This document shows, piece by piece, positions 1 to 11,909 of a stretch of 64,000 nucleotides of DNA. How positions within the stretch are numbered: position 1 is the stretch's first letter; each line of letters opens with the position of its first letter. The position numbers and the translations under genes were made by a program. Below the pieces are notes generated by a model. That model did no database searches, was not told the DNA's origin, and worked only from the letters and a program-made list of their open reading frames with translations. The stretch comes from Magicicada septendecula (taxonomy: Eukaryota > Arthropoda > Insecta > Hemiptera > Cicadidae). The stretch lies in NCBI GenBank assembly GCA_034769895.1, contig CM068372.1, positions 237,050,343-237,114,342 on the forward strand, written 5' to 3'.

Positions 1-2608
1 CAAGGTCAAATAACATTTATAATGTGTAATGGCACAGCCATGTATGTTTACAAAATGTACTACTGTTTTGGCTGACACTTATATTATAACGTAACTGATT
101 ACCGGGGTGTTAATTGAGTTTGTTTTAAAGTTTATGTTTAAGTTTTAATTTATTTGCTTTTTGATTTGAAGTTTTAATTTATTTTGGTTTAATTTATTTT
201 AATTAAATTCAATTGTTAATTAAATTCATTTAATTAAATCCGGTGAATATCACTTGACGTTGTTTAACGACGGTATTTAAAATGTTGATAATTTAGCTCA
301 ATGTATTTTTCTTCTGTCGACTAGGCGAATCGGTGATGTGGATTCCTCACTGAAAGTACATATAGTTTTGTAAGAAATGATCACTTACTTGGAGTGAGTC
401 TGGCTGACTTTGCAGGGTCGATGTGGCAATCTAATTTTTAGATTGACTTACCGTAATTCAAATTGCCGCTGTCTGTCATGCCATCCAATGATAGACGTTC
501 ACCTATCCTGTAATGCTCTAATCTATTGAAATAAACTATCTGACTCTGATTTGTCGTATAAAAATTAGAATTTATTCCTTGTTAACACTTCTTTAATGAT
601 TTAAAATAACACAAACCATTTTTGGTTCAAATTTACTTAACACTGGAAATTTGATCTTATAAAAAATTATCTCAGGGTGGTAGTACTGATCTACAAAAAT
701 CAGACTATGGTTAACATACTTTTAGTTAAATATTTTAATTCAAGTGTAGGTTCTTTTAGCCTGCACAATACCAAATAATTAACAAGAAAACTTACTCTAT
801 CATTATTAGGTAGTCGGAGATGGATTACAATTCAATCACCTCTTAATACATAACATACAAAATTATAACCATGCCTGATTTGGCATTCTAGGTTAAGTGG
901 TTTAATAGTCAATTGACAATAAATATTAAATGACTTAATGAACGTTTATAAACGTTAAAAGAGCTTTTTAAAATATCTAAAATGTGAACATAATAAAATA
1001 ATAGCCTAACTCGAAACAGTGTTGTTTAAAGAAACATCTGAATCGTCATACTGGATTCCTTCTAAGGTAATCGTTTAGTTGTCAGTATTTTATATAGCTT
1101 AGTACCACTAGCTTTTGTTCATAATAGACAGAAATATTTAAATAGTAGTAGACTCTTCTAATTAAGAAACATGAATAATATTTGCATTTTTGTTAACTTT
1201 CGTTAATCAATTCTGTCAGTCGATAATCCTCAATCTCTTACTAACGCTTGTTAGTTTAATCTAGGTTTGTTGTACAATAACTTCAGTCAGGTGTGTGGTT
1301 ATAGCATACTCAGTGTTTATACATAATAAACTATTACTGTTTTCAAAATTCTTATTCATGAATTATTCAAATTAAATTGAGGATTATCTCTATAACTGGT
1401 GACTGAGTGAAATTAATTAGGTGCAATGACCTATATACTTTATTTTACACACATTACAATAATGTTGTTCGATTATATCGTAATTTTTCAACTTTTTAAC
1501 TAATATTAGAAAATCACTGTACTACCTTCAAATCCCGGAATTGCTAGGGATTATACACTTAGCAATTCGTATTAACGCACTGTTTACTCTTCAAAAATCT
1601 TCAATAGCAGTGTTGTTATGATCGCACAAATTTAGGTTATGTTGATTTGTTGACAATGATGACGCGCACAAACTAGGTTAACAACTGTTTTCTGGCGTAG
1701 CCGAGCTGCTGTCTGTACTGATGAAAGGTTATTATAAGAGTGTCTCGAGCCGACGCGTGATGCTGCCGTTCTCTCTTGCGATCATTGTAAAATTCGTCAA
1801 TTTCTCTGATTTGATTGGCTGATGATCTTTAATCTAGTGCACATACCCACTTCGAGAAATATTTTAATTTGTTGTTTTAAGCTTGGGCTAGCTGGGTGAG
1901 ATTACAGACTGATGCTAAACATTTTCCCAAATTGACTTAAATACTTTATAATTGATACAACTTTCTTATTACTGCATAGATTTTGAATCTAAGCTTATCA
2001 CTGTATGGCGAACATTTGGCTCTTAATTTAGAGTCCACTCATGATATGTTTTCGACCATTATTAAGGGAGTTATTGTTTGAGATTATCACTTTACACTAT
2101 TTACAATTAATTTTATATATTCTTGAATTATAAATATCTAATGGCAATCATATCTCTTAAAGAGTATGCCTTCCAAGTCCTTCAACACTTCTCACTTATT
2201 GTTCACTTATAATTATGGACAAAATAGAACTCTTATTCTAACATTGGTTTAGTCTAGGAGTCTACTAACTATATTAACAAATTATTTTAAGAAATAGTAT
2301 CTGGGCAATTTCTAATTTGCCCCACTTGTGTACACAGTGTTATTACAAATACTGGCTGTCTTTATTAATGGGAATATATAGTTATTCCTTGGTATTTTAG
2401 TCTACAAGGTGACCTCTGTACAACACTATGAAGTGTACCTTTATTTTAATTCTTGTCTAATAATGTAGTGTCCTTTCAGTCCACTATCTAGTTAATAATA
2501 GTTCGCTATAGTTAGTACATTGATTATCAATCTGGTATTTTAATACATTTGTCTGTTCTTTTGTATAGATAATTGGATAATAGTAGTTACATCTAGTGTC
2601 ACATGACA
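1..2608. other. AT-rich stretch with no recognisable gene
   Basis: No reading frame of useful length and no motif I recognise occurs on either strand. The sequence is AT-rich with a locally more GC-rich patch near 1670-1790. It may be old transposon or intergenic DNA; I could not assign it to any family present elsewhere in the window. Confidence 0.6.
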
Positions 2609-2906
2609 TACGAGGGGGGACCCAAAAGTAACGAGAATTTTTCTCTGGCAGTTGGTAGAACGCTAGTTCCGACTTATCCCGCTAGGTACCTTCACTAGAC
2701 ACCATTTTGTATCAGTTGCCCTAGCGGCATTGGTGTGGAAACATTAGCGCGGTCAGTGTGACTATTTTTTGTAAGCGCTGTTTCAGATTTTCGGCGATTT
2801 GTCAATGGCAGACATTAAATACCAACGTGTTAACATCAGGTTCTGTTTCCTGTTAGGGAAATCAGCAGCAGAAACTGTCGCAATGCTTCAGACGGCTTAT
2901 GGGGAT
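2609..2906 (+). mobile_element. mariner-like element, 5' end only
   Basis: The element starts next to a TA dinucleotide (2609-2610) with a G-rich terminal sequence, CGAGGGGGGACCC, followed by about 190 bases of leader and the start of a mariner-type transposase at 2805. It stops abruptly at 2904-2906, where Element G begins. The 3' part of the mariner does not reappear after the far end of the G array at 53247, so the rest was lost, or lies elsewhere if the array was rearranged. Confidence 0.75.
2805..2906 (+). pseudogene. mariner transposase, N-terminal 34 codons
   Basis: An ATG at 2805 opens a frame of 34 codons that reads like the start of animal mariner transposases: a basic helix-turn-helix beginning with QRVNIRFCF, then LGKSAAETVAMLQTAYGD. 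In the family this part binds the terminal inverted repeat; the catalytic D..D34D domain follows and is absent here. The frame has no internal stop. It is cut by the LTR of Element G, whose first bases overlap the GAT codon of the last residue. A full-length protein would be about 345 residues, so roughly one tenth remains. Confidence 0.75.
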
Positions 2907-3392
2907 GGTAATAACCAAGACAAGTAAAAGGTGATTTTAAATAAATAAAGAATATATCTTTAACACATTGACCAAGAAGATAAAGGAAATAATGAAAATG
3001 ACTTAGATGAAATGTAATTAACTGACAATTAACCCAATAGATTAGGTGAAAATGTGAAAACCAAGGACAGAAAGAAGAAACTATAAATGAAGAAGAATAG
3101 AAGACTATAACATAAGACGATGATGAATTTAAGAATTAACTGCATAATTATATGGTGATGAAGATAAGTGTGTAAATAAAAATATGAATAATCACAAAAC
3201 CAACATTCAAAATAGTACTGATGAATAACAGCAAAGCTTATGATAATATAACAAATATGTCAAGTTATAACCAATAATGACCTGTGAAGAGAAATATGTT
3301 AAATGAATTGATAAAGCGTCAGAAGTGATACAGTAATGGAATTTATGTAATGGAACCTCTAATCCCTTGAGTATTCTAATGAATATAATGTC

Positions 3393-6063
3393 TGCAACCC
3401 CTCTTTCCTTTTATGCTTTTTATCTATAGAAAACAAACTTCTTTTTTTTTTATCTTTTTATTTTTTTTTGAAAGAGAGGCCACAAGTTATTTAAAACTAG
3501 GCAAGAGCCTAGAGAAGCCAAAAAATGCGCTGGGTCCAGTATGATGGGACTTGCGAATGAAACTCTGCTCTAAGATAACAATAACAGGATTTATTGCATT
3601 CTGCTTTGTACAATATATGCGCCCTTGAAAAAGTAAGATCATATTACAAGTGTTTCATAATCAAGAATAGCTCACTTCCAAAACCCCCAATCGTTATTAT
3701 AATTCCATTAGACCTAGGTATCGCCAAATAGTTGAGCTTGAATAATAATGGCGCATAAATAATAATAATGTAAAATGGCGCATAGTCTCGACCCTCCCAG
3801 TAAATTACACAAATCAAAACATGATATATATATATATATATATATGCATAATCAAGTATAACAATCTAACAATCACATAAGGCATAACACACAACATATA
3901 ATTAACATAGATACACATTTACATATAAATGGCACACCACATGTTCACCTGGTTAGCAGTGTATATTTTGTCATCATACACCCTCAACCCTCTTATTCAG
4001 ATCGCGTATCCGGCCCACCATAAATTTTCAATTAATAACTCAAACCCAACTAATAAATCCCAAAAGAGTAAAGTAGACATGCCCCAAAATTCTAAGTATA
4101 TGAACAGCCAAAGTCAATGTGACTAAACAGTCCGAACGGCACACAAGTACCAAGCAAAAGTTAATTATCAATTTCGGATCTCAATAATGATAATGATAAT
4201 AAGTGCCATCACGAGGTCAACATGGATGCCCGGTTGCATAACTGCATTTCTCATTTCCTTTATTTTCCTGACAAAAAATTTGCAAAAACAGTGGAACGTG
4301 ACCACCCATAAAATACTTATAACTGGTACTGATTTGTCTTGCATTCTTTAACATTCATTAATTAATGGGTATTGTGAGCAATAAAAGTGTAACAATTATT
4401 GTGCTGGCTATGGCAAAATTTAATGGTTACAAAATTAGCTGAACAGTAAAATTGAATTTCGAAAAGCAGAATCTATGTAATTAATGTACTAAAACATGCT
4501 TAAGGTGTTCATTAAAAAAAAGTCCACTTGGCCTCAGGCACGGTCATGCGCCCGGACGAGATCCAGCAAAATATGACATGATATTGTCCTGTAGTGAACT
4601 ACAGGTGTCGTCCACATGTTAAAACACCTCCCCGACCTTTAAATTAATAATCCAATACACAACCCAATTAACTGAAAAAATAATTAACCATAAAATTTCC
4701 CAACGGGGACAGATACATCCGTGCATGCATGCTTAACACCGAAATAATTTAGTGGCTGGAAATGCCGACCATATTTAGAGAAAACTCACATCAACTCGGG
4801 TGATGCATGACCCTCGCTGAGTTTACAATTCTCTGAAGGAGATAAACATTAATATGTTAATGAGGCGTAAGCCTTAATAAAAAAACCAATGACAAAGTAA
4901 CATGTAAACCCAATTGTCCTGTTGGACTTGCCCGGAACTAAGTCCCCAAACTGGAGCATCTCCACAAGTGTCTCAAAAAGAGTTTATCTGCCACAAACAT
5001 TTTGTTCAAAAAAGCTTAAATGTCACCTGGTTAGCAGCATATGGGTAGAGGATCTGGTCGAGTGTGTGTCCGTCCATCCGGGCTGACAGCTGACGGAAGT
5101 CGGAATCTATATCATGGAAAGCAGGTATTCGGCCATCCTCTGGAGCGAGACAGATCATCGTCTACATCAGAAACCCTGCACAATTATATCGGTAATTACT
5201 TACAGGTTTAATAAACCACACTACCTCATTTACCCAGCTGAACCCACATTTCGTGACCTGCCCAGTTTACAATCTCCGAAAATTCACTTATGTATTGAAC
5301 CCCATTGAATCAAATAAATCACTTCAAAATAACCCCTTTAAATATTATAATCTATAATATATCCAAATACTGTATAGTCATTCAACATAATAATCATTTC
5401 AAATAAATAGTTATTCACAAGTTTTCGTGAAGCACTTAACTCCCCCTGACAGGAACTAGCAAACTTTAACAAGTTCATGATGTACAATCATCTCAGAAAA
5501 ATGACTGACTTACGCCCCATTCTAATTTAATGAACTGAGTATTATTATTATTACATTATTAATGAGATAATGGGTTAATATCTGTTAGCCAGCGTTAACA
5601 TTGAAAGATACATAAACCAATTTAACCTGTTGCCTGCCACGTGCTGATAAATTACTGCAATACCTATCGCCCTGCATCTGCGTTAATATTAAGTAAATAC
5701 AATTTATTTTTATGAATTAGTAAGTTATATATATATATCTTAACACACTTACCGGAAGGTCGCGTAGACTTCTACTTATACATAGTAGCAGATAGTAGAC
5801 AAAACTTTTACATCGATGCTGTCAGCCGGACGCAGACGTTAATACGCTGAATGCTACAATTGAACTGAACTGACCAGCGGCCGAAAAAATAGTATGCAGC
5901 GCTGGACACAGAGAGCGCGCGGATCGGCCCGGTAGTAAGATAACGCGGCGAACATAATTTATTACGATGGCAAACGCCGATAATACGTAACTTAATAATT
6001 CAATTTACGGGCAGGCCGTTCCCGTTAAAAAAAACACCGCCGAGTTTTTCTAAACACGGCACA
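3393..6063 (-). mobile_element. Element S copy 1, probable solo LTR (2,671 bp)
   Basis: The insertion begins TGCAACCCCTC and ends GGCACA, flanked by the 4-bp duplication TGTC (3389-3392 and 6064-6067). The uninterrupted site exists in LTR2 and LTR3 of Element G. TG...CA ends with a 4-bp duplication and no coding capacity point to a solo LTR. Minus orientation is suggested by AATAAA on that strand (3590-3595), about 200 bases before the end, a splice-donor-like GGTAAGTG conserved in both copies (minus strand, around 5748-5754), and a TCAGTT initiator-like site (5868-5873). The short minus-strand frames inside are not conserved. A long non-coding terminal repeat from an unknown parent is the best reading. 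Confidence 0.6.
3822..3846. repeat. (AT)n microsatellite
   Basis: A run of about twelve TA units inside Element S copy 1. Copy 2 has an AC/AT repeat at the corresponding place (58645-58675), so the tract is an ancestral feature of the element that changes in length. Confidence 0.8.
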
Positions 6064-7741
6064 TGTCTTATAATGAAGTATAAATAATATATTATATCTT
6101 ATGTGTTGTGATAGTGCAACTGTTGTTATGTACAACTTTTTATTGTCTCAGACAGAGATGGAGATTCCTCTGATCTGTGAGTGTATAGTTAAGGAACGGT
6201 GGAGAATGGATGCCGATGAGAGCCCCTCTGACTCCGAACCTGCTATAAATGTTAGGGAATTATAATACTGTATTTCAAGGATTAAATCAACAACTTCGAG
6301 GTAAATGAAAGAGCAAAGGAGAATTGTCACAAAAATCAGGATACGTATAATGAGAAGGAAAAATGTATTACTACAGGAGAACAGGGAAATTATCAAAATA
6401 AGAATAAATGTATAATATAACCAAATCACCAAGAGAATAAAAATTGACCAAAACTTGTAAGCTGAAGATAGGACTAGCGATGAACATAGTCTAGACCAAC
6501 ATACCAAAAAACCATTAAGTTAGATAAAGAAGAAAGCAGTAGTTTTATAATTAAACCAAGTTAAGGTGATAATTTCATCAAACCACAGAACTTGTTTTTC
6601 TCAAATTATCAATTTTGAGAGGGGAGCATATGTAACATCACAAAATGTTCCATAACAATAATGAACACCAGAAGGGTGACTAATACTAAAAGAACAATAA
6701 ATGAGTAACCAGAAAGAATGTAACAGTCAAAATAATAAACCAACAAAGAAGAAAAGAAGAGAAGGAATTCAAGTAAACAGTGATGAATCCACAACATGTA
6801 CTAAATGACACTACAACATAAATAAACTGAATGACAAAGACAAAATGACAAGACAAGTTTCCCACATAAACTGTCAAGTGAGCCCAATAAAAACATTTGA
6901 TAAGTAAAATCAAACTGAATAAATAAAATGACCAATGACTTGAATAATATTGTACTATAAATATTATGAATAAAAACAGCACATTAGCTGATGTAAGTAG
7001 AATAATGATTTAAATAGACAAATATAATGTACTATGCTAGGAATAGTCACAAACTGTAAAAGATAATGTGAAAGCCAAATAGGTATTATTATAAATTAAG
7101 AATAACTATAAATGTAAGCACTATATGTGTTTAGGTAACTTCATAAGTAAGTAAAATGGGTACAATGAGATAATAATAGTCAGGGAACAAAACATTGTAA
7201 CATGGTGATAACTAGGGCCCGGATCTTTATTTAAATAAATATTTTCGTATTTAAATAAATATTTTGCTATTTTTGAGGATAAATAAATATTTTGTTTGTT
7301 TGAGAAAATAAACAAATTTTTTCTCATTTAATTTAAATATAATTCAATATTTTCTAATTCTCTTCCTTAAAAAATAATGTATAGATGAACAGAGACGTGA
7401 ATAAAGAAATGAAGGAGTCATTCCTTCGAAATGGCGTTCTTTGAATCGCTGCTTGCTGCCTTCCAGTTGGGGGGAAGATGAATTGAGCCAGCTATACCTG
7501 GAAATGGTCGAGTTGAGCCGGGATTACGAAAGCGAAAAGTTCCGAGTTGGGCCAGCTTTTGTTGATGATATAATTTCTTCTAATCTCTTCTAATCCTTTC
7601 TAATCCCTCATTCTATACCTGACCAAAGAGTTTTATTTGGAAAAGTGGTCTTTTTTGTATAAATATTTGTAGACTAAAAAAATGAATTTCAAGTTGAATT
7701 TTAATAATTCAATTTAATTTTAATAATTCAATAAAAATAAA

Positions 7742-9463
7742 ATGAAAAAAAAAGTGAAGCGCTGGGGATCGAACTCGATACCACGGGGCGACAAGGCCGT
7801 AACGCTAACACCTCGGCCACCGATACCCTTTGAACGCAACTCCTTTACGAACAAATATAAAGAGGCGCTTCAGTTTTTTTCTAGAAATTCTTCCTCCCAT
7901 TCCCCCAGTCACAGTCTCAGTGCCAGTACATGTTTAGACCCGGACCGTGGTAAGCTAAAAATGCTGAAAGTTAAAAGTAATTCAAGTTCTAAGATAAGAG
8001 CATTCGTTGCGGAGTTTCCGGAAATTTTCAAAAGTGATAGTGATATTTTGTTTTGCAAACGTTGCAACATTCGCGTAAATCACGACCAAAGAGGGACAGT
8101 TTTACAACACTTAAACACAAATAAAAATAAGGAGAATTCAGCAAAAACAAATTCCGCTCAACAAAGCCTGTTGACAACGCAACTGGCAAGAACTTCACGT
8201 AAGTTGGAATTTAATTTTGATTTAGCAAACGCTTTACTAAGTGCTGACATCCCTTTCTGGAAACTTCAGAATGACAATTTTCATATATTTCTCGAAAAAT
8301 ATACTAACCATAAAATTCCCGATGAATCTACATTGCGCAAAAACTATTTGAGCAATATTTATGACGACTTTTTGTCTAAAATGAGGAGTTTCCTTCATGA
8401 AAAAAAAATTTGGGTTTCTATAGATGAAACAACCGACACAGAGGGTCGCTATATAGCCAGTGTGATTGTCAGCATTTTATCTGAAGACAAAGAAGAGTCT
8501 GAAAAATCGTTCGTCCTGACAATGGAAGAACTTCCGAAAACCAACCATCAAACAATTGCTAAATGTTTTAATGATTTAATGAATCTTATTTGGCTGAGTG
8601 GAATAAAATACGATAATGTACTCTTATCTGTGAGTGACGCAGCACCTTACATGTTGAAAGCAGGTAAGGCAATTCAAATATTTTACCCGAAGATGATTCA
8701 TCTTACTTGCATGGCCCATGGGATGCACAGATTGGCTGAAACTGTGAGGACAGAGTTCAAAGAAATTAATAATTTAATTTCAAGTGTGAAAAGGATTTTT
8801 TTAAAAGCGCCAAGGAGAGTTCAATTGTTCAAAGAAATGAATCCAGGGCTGCCACTACCTCCTCAACCAATCGTGACCAGGTGGGGGACATGGTTGTCGG
8901 CTGCATTTTATTACGCTGAAAATCTTCAATCTATTGAACAAACTATTAAATGTTTTGATGAAGATGAAAGCGTGGCCATCAGTGAAGCTAAACAACTGTT
9001 GAAATTAAAAACAATAAAAAATGACCTCGTCTATTTAAGTTCTAATTTTAAAAAGATTGCAACGACAATTGAAAATTTGGAAAAAAAGAATGTTGCTCTC
9101 ACAAGTAATTTGGAGCTAATATTATCATTCCGCTTGGAGCTTAAATCATGTCCAGGTAAAATAGGACAAGAATGAACCGAAAATTTGAAGCAGTGTTAAA
9201 AAAAACCCAGGCTATTCAATTTTACAACGAATCAAAAACAAGTTCTTGGGATTGAAGAAAAGGAAGAAGAAAATGAAGATGTTGAAATATTAAATGCTTT
9301 AAGCCCTTCAGACATATCTAAGTTTAAGTATGCTCCTATAACTTCATGTGATGTGGAAAGAAGCTTCTCGCAATATAAAGCTTTGTTTAGAGAAAATCGA
9401 CAAAGTTTTACTTTTGATCATTTAAAAAAAACATTTATATGCGGTGTCAACAAAGTTTTGTAA
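7742..9463 (+). pseudogene. hAT transposase, broken near the C-terminus
   Basis: An open frame runs 7742-9175 (477 codons). The first 73 residues are doubtful because residues 5-30 come from an antisense tRNA-like sequence; the family-like start is the ATG at 7961 (MLKVKS). From there it resembles hAT proteins with a short BED-like finger: CKRC is visible, but the last expected histidine is replaced (LNTNKN). The catalytic acidic residues of the RNase H-like fold are likely D228 (SIDETTD) and D299 (SVSDAAPYM). After 9175 the reading continues in another frame to about 9463 with PITSCDVERSFSQYK, which is the hAT dimerisation region. The frameshift makes this copy unlikely to be active. Confidence 0.85.
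7756..7832 (-). repeat. tRNA-like sequence (SINE head or tRNA pseudogene) inside the hAT element
   Basis: On the minus strand this stretch has an A-box-like TGGCCGAGGTGTTAG and, about 35 bases on, a B-box-like GAGTTCGATCCC, in the order and near the spacing of an internal RNA polymerase III promoter. It resembles a serine- or leucine-type tRNA with a degenerate anticodon arm. The plus-strand frame reads through it, giving the typical antisense-tRNA peptide GSNSIPRGDKAVT. I see no second copy in the window, so whether it is a SINE or a single tRNA fossil is open. Confidence 0.65.
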
Positions 9464-10282
9464 ATTAAAAAACGTTAGTAAATATATTGTGTTTTTATTA
9501 AATATTCCACCTTTTTTGTTAAATATTATATTTAAATATTTGCCATTTTTAAATAAATAAAAATCCGGGCCCTAGTGATAACAGACCATGAATGACCAAT
9601 TTAAATCAAAGAAATAAGAGTTAAATAGAAACCCTACTAAGCATAATGCAGTAGAATCATGACTATGATGAAGAGAATGTAAAGCACCACCACATGGGTG
9701 ATATTATACAAATGAGATGAGAAGGACATGTTACAATAAAAATAGTAAAATATGAAAGTTTATGTTAGTAAATCAACAAATTAGACAGATAATTAATATT
9801 GTTCAGCTGAATGCAGCATTTATATATAATAAGGTATTCTTTGTAATCAATTAATCATGTTCAAAGTAGAAATTAAGAATAATTAAACAAATATTAGAAA
9901 AAAGTTAATAGTCGGATTTGCCACTTTTAGCAGACGACGCATGTAAACAATGTACTAGTGAGTTTAAAGTAATGAAATATTAATGAAAACTGTGACTAAA
10001 CTGGCATCAAGCCATATCAAAATAAAGATAAATAAATAAGCTGTACAATGATAGTAATAGAACCCGAAATGGAATTGTAATAGTTGAGATATTAACGTTA
10101 GCATCATAAAATTGGTGAATTACGATTGAATACAACGAATAATATCAACATTGAAAACAGACACCAAAATACAAATATGTAATGCCTATTAATAGAATTA
10201 CGTCATCATGACATAATTTTGCACCAATCATGAACGATGTTAGTAAGCCTTCGAGTCCGCCTAGCGGCTTTCTGGAAAAACT

Positions 10283-10312
10283 ATATAAGCGAGGATCATT
10301 GTAAACACAGAG
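10283..10312 (+). promoter_or_regulatory. Element G LTR core promoter (LTR1)
   Basis: TATATAA at 10283-10289 is followed about 25-30 bases later by ATCATTGTAAAC, a plausible transcription start. The same block is unchanged in LTR2 (TATATAA at 17563-17569). LTR3 and LTR5 have lost one A (TATATAGCG). A start here would leave about 1.5 kb of R-U5 before the primer site. Confidence 0.55.
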
Positions 10313-11796
10313 CATTTTGTCTAAATTCACTCAACTAGCAACAACAAATCCCGGACAAATAATCATCAAAATTTAATAATTCAACGATAAAGAAGAAGTA
10401 TAATTTAATCAGTGCAACGACAATAGTAGTGAATTTTTAACCAGAAGTGCGTGTGAATGAACAAGGTTAGGTATCAACATAACCAAAAAGCAGTAGCTTA
10501 TTCAAGAAGAAATTTAACCCGTTCAAGTGCGAATAATCAGTGAAGTGTAAAAACGATCACAGAATAAGATAGTTAAAGTGTTAATAAATTAATCATTATG
10601 ATTAATCAACAGGGAGTACAGTGCTCATAATTACTTTGTTTACATTTTAGCCAATAACAGTATAGAATAATACACAATTGTACTAACGCAGAAAACAATA
10701 AGACTATAAGTAACTAACACTGTATCAAAGTTATTTAGAGGAATTAACAGATTCCAACGTGATTTCATATGTTAACGTTTTTATAACTAAACTCAATTTT
10801 ATTCAGAACAAACGAACTTTTCGTTTATTAAATTTCGATAACCAAAGGTGTCTAACCTAACCATATGATATATCATAATAGCATTGTGAAATAAAGTGGC
10901 GTTCTATTCTGTAGCTTAAAAGAAGCCACCCTCGAGATAAATAACTATAATAAATAATTTATCGATCATAATTAGAGTTTTCATGTTAACTAAACTGAGC
11001 TAGACAAGGTAAAGAAACCGGATGATTTGTGATCCGTTAGTTATTTTCTAATGAATGTATTTAATTGTAGTTATTCCATAACGAATAATAAATACCAGTA
11101 TTGTAAAGTAACAACATTTGTCAACAATTATTTCAACTAGTAATTAATCAGTATTACTAATTACTGAGGTGCATTTGATAGTAATCAAACAAACAGAAAT
11201 GTAATGCATGATCTCGATCTAACCATTTGATCGTTTATTGATTAATTAAATACCAGAATTAACTATCAATTTATTCAAAAGAATTCTTTTTATGGGACAT
11301 TTCTCTCGAAAACCGATATGGCGCACAAATAAAAATTAAAAGTGTTTACAAAAAGCTTTTACAGCATTAATATACTGCTCAATCAAAAGCTTGACAGTTT
11401 ATTAACCAACTGTGACCAACTGAACGTCTAGTACAACATCACAGGTACGTGAAAGTTTGATTTATGTATAATAACCTTGTCAAGACAATACACTGACATA
11501 CACAGATGACACTTTTAACTAGGTGAGTGAACTAACATAAAGAGATCTACGCAATTGTGTACATTCATCAACGGATCTACAACTAAATATTTACTCGTAA
11601 ATAAATAAACAAAAACATCAAAATCGAATTAAACCAGTGAATAAAGTTATAAACTAATTTTAAAATTGCGAACACTAATAATTACTACAAGCGAGTCTCG
11701 TTATAAAACCCTCGTTACAGAATTGGCGACAGCAACGTGTGACTTATAAAAAGTAGAACTACTAAACACAATAGAATACTTTTAACGCCACAGAAT

Positions 11797-11814
11797 TGGC
11801 GACCAACGTTAGAG
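11797..11814 (+). promoter_or_regulatory. Element G primer-binding site
   Basis: TGGCGACCAACGTTAGAG lies four bases after the LTR end (CCACA, 11792). Sites beginning TGGCGACC occur in insect gypsy-group elements that prime from an arginine tRNA; the exact tRNA here is not proven. A second ACAGAATTGGCGAC lies 73 bases upstream inside the LTR. Unit 3 keeps the real site; unit 2 has lost it. Confidence 0.6.
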
Positions 11815-11909
11815 GCTAGAATTAGGTGAAATCTAATTCAAAATAAACAAAAAACAATATTTTAAACAACCTAACTTCTAGTGGCAGCTACAATACGAAC
11901 AAACAGAAA

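Larger units (their letters stand above)
7213..9574 (+). mobile_element. hAT transposon, 2,362 bp, with intact TIRs and 8-bp target duplication
   Basis: The terminal inverted repeats start TAGGGCCCGGAT and continue into TTTATTTAAATAAATA-like sequence; the right end is the reverse complement. The element is flanked by the 8-bp duplication GTGATAAC (7205-7212 and 9575-9582). The empty site is present in LTR2 (around 16855-16865) and in LTR3 and LTR5, so the ends are certain. An 8-bp duplication and TAGGG ends are typical of hAT elements. It encodes one transposase frame broken near the C-terminus. Confidence 0.93.
2906..11792 (+). mobile_element. Element G, LTR 1 (3,842 bp net) with two nested insertions
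   Basis: This is the first of five LTRs of the gypsy-like Element G. It runs from TGGTAATAACC to ...AACGCCACA. Removing Element S copy 1 (2,671 bp plus 4-bp duplication) and the hAT element (2,362 bp plus 8-bp duplication) leaves exactly 3,842 bp, the same as LTR5, which supports both the ends and the insertion limits. It contains a TATA box at 10283 and is followed by a primer-binding site. The strand is A-rich, as is common in retroelement plus strands. Its 5' flank is a mariner stump. No matching target duplication is seen against the 3' flank of the array at 53248. Confidence 0.85.

Noticed and set aside
1685..1760. Possible minus-strand promoter (TTATAATAA then CATCAGTAC)
   Set aside because: The TATA-like and initiator-like sites are only about 15 bases apart, too close for a normal core promoter.
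6148..6982. Hydrophobic minus-strand frames in the Element G LTR (119, 62 and 98 codons), repeated in LTR2, LTR3 and LTR5
   Set aside because: They recur only because the LTR is repeated. Single-base indels break them in LTR3 and LTR5, and their composition follows from A-rich sequence read on the other strand.
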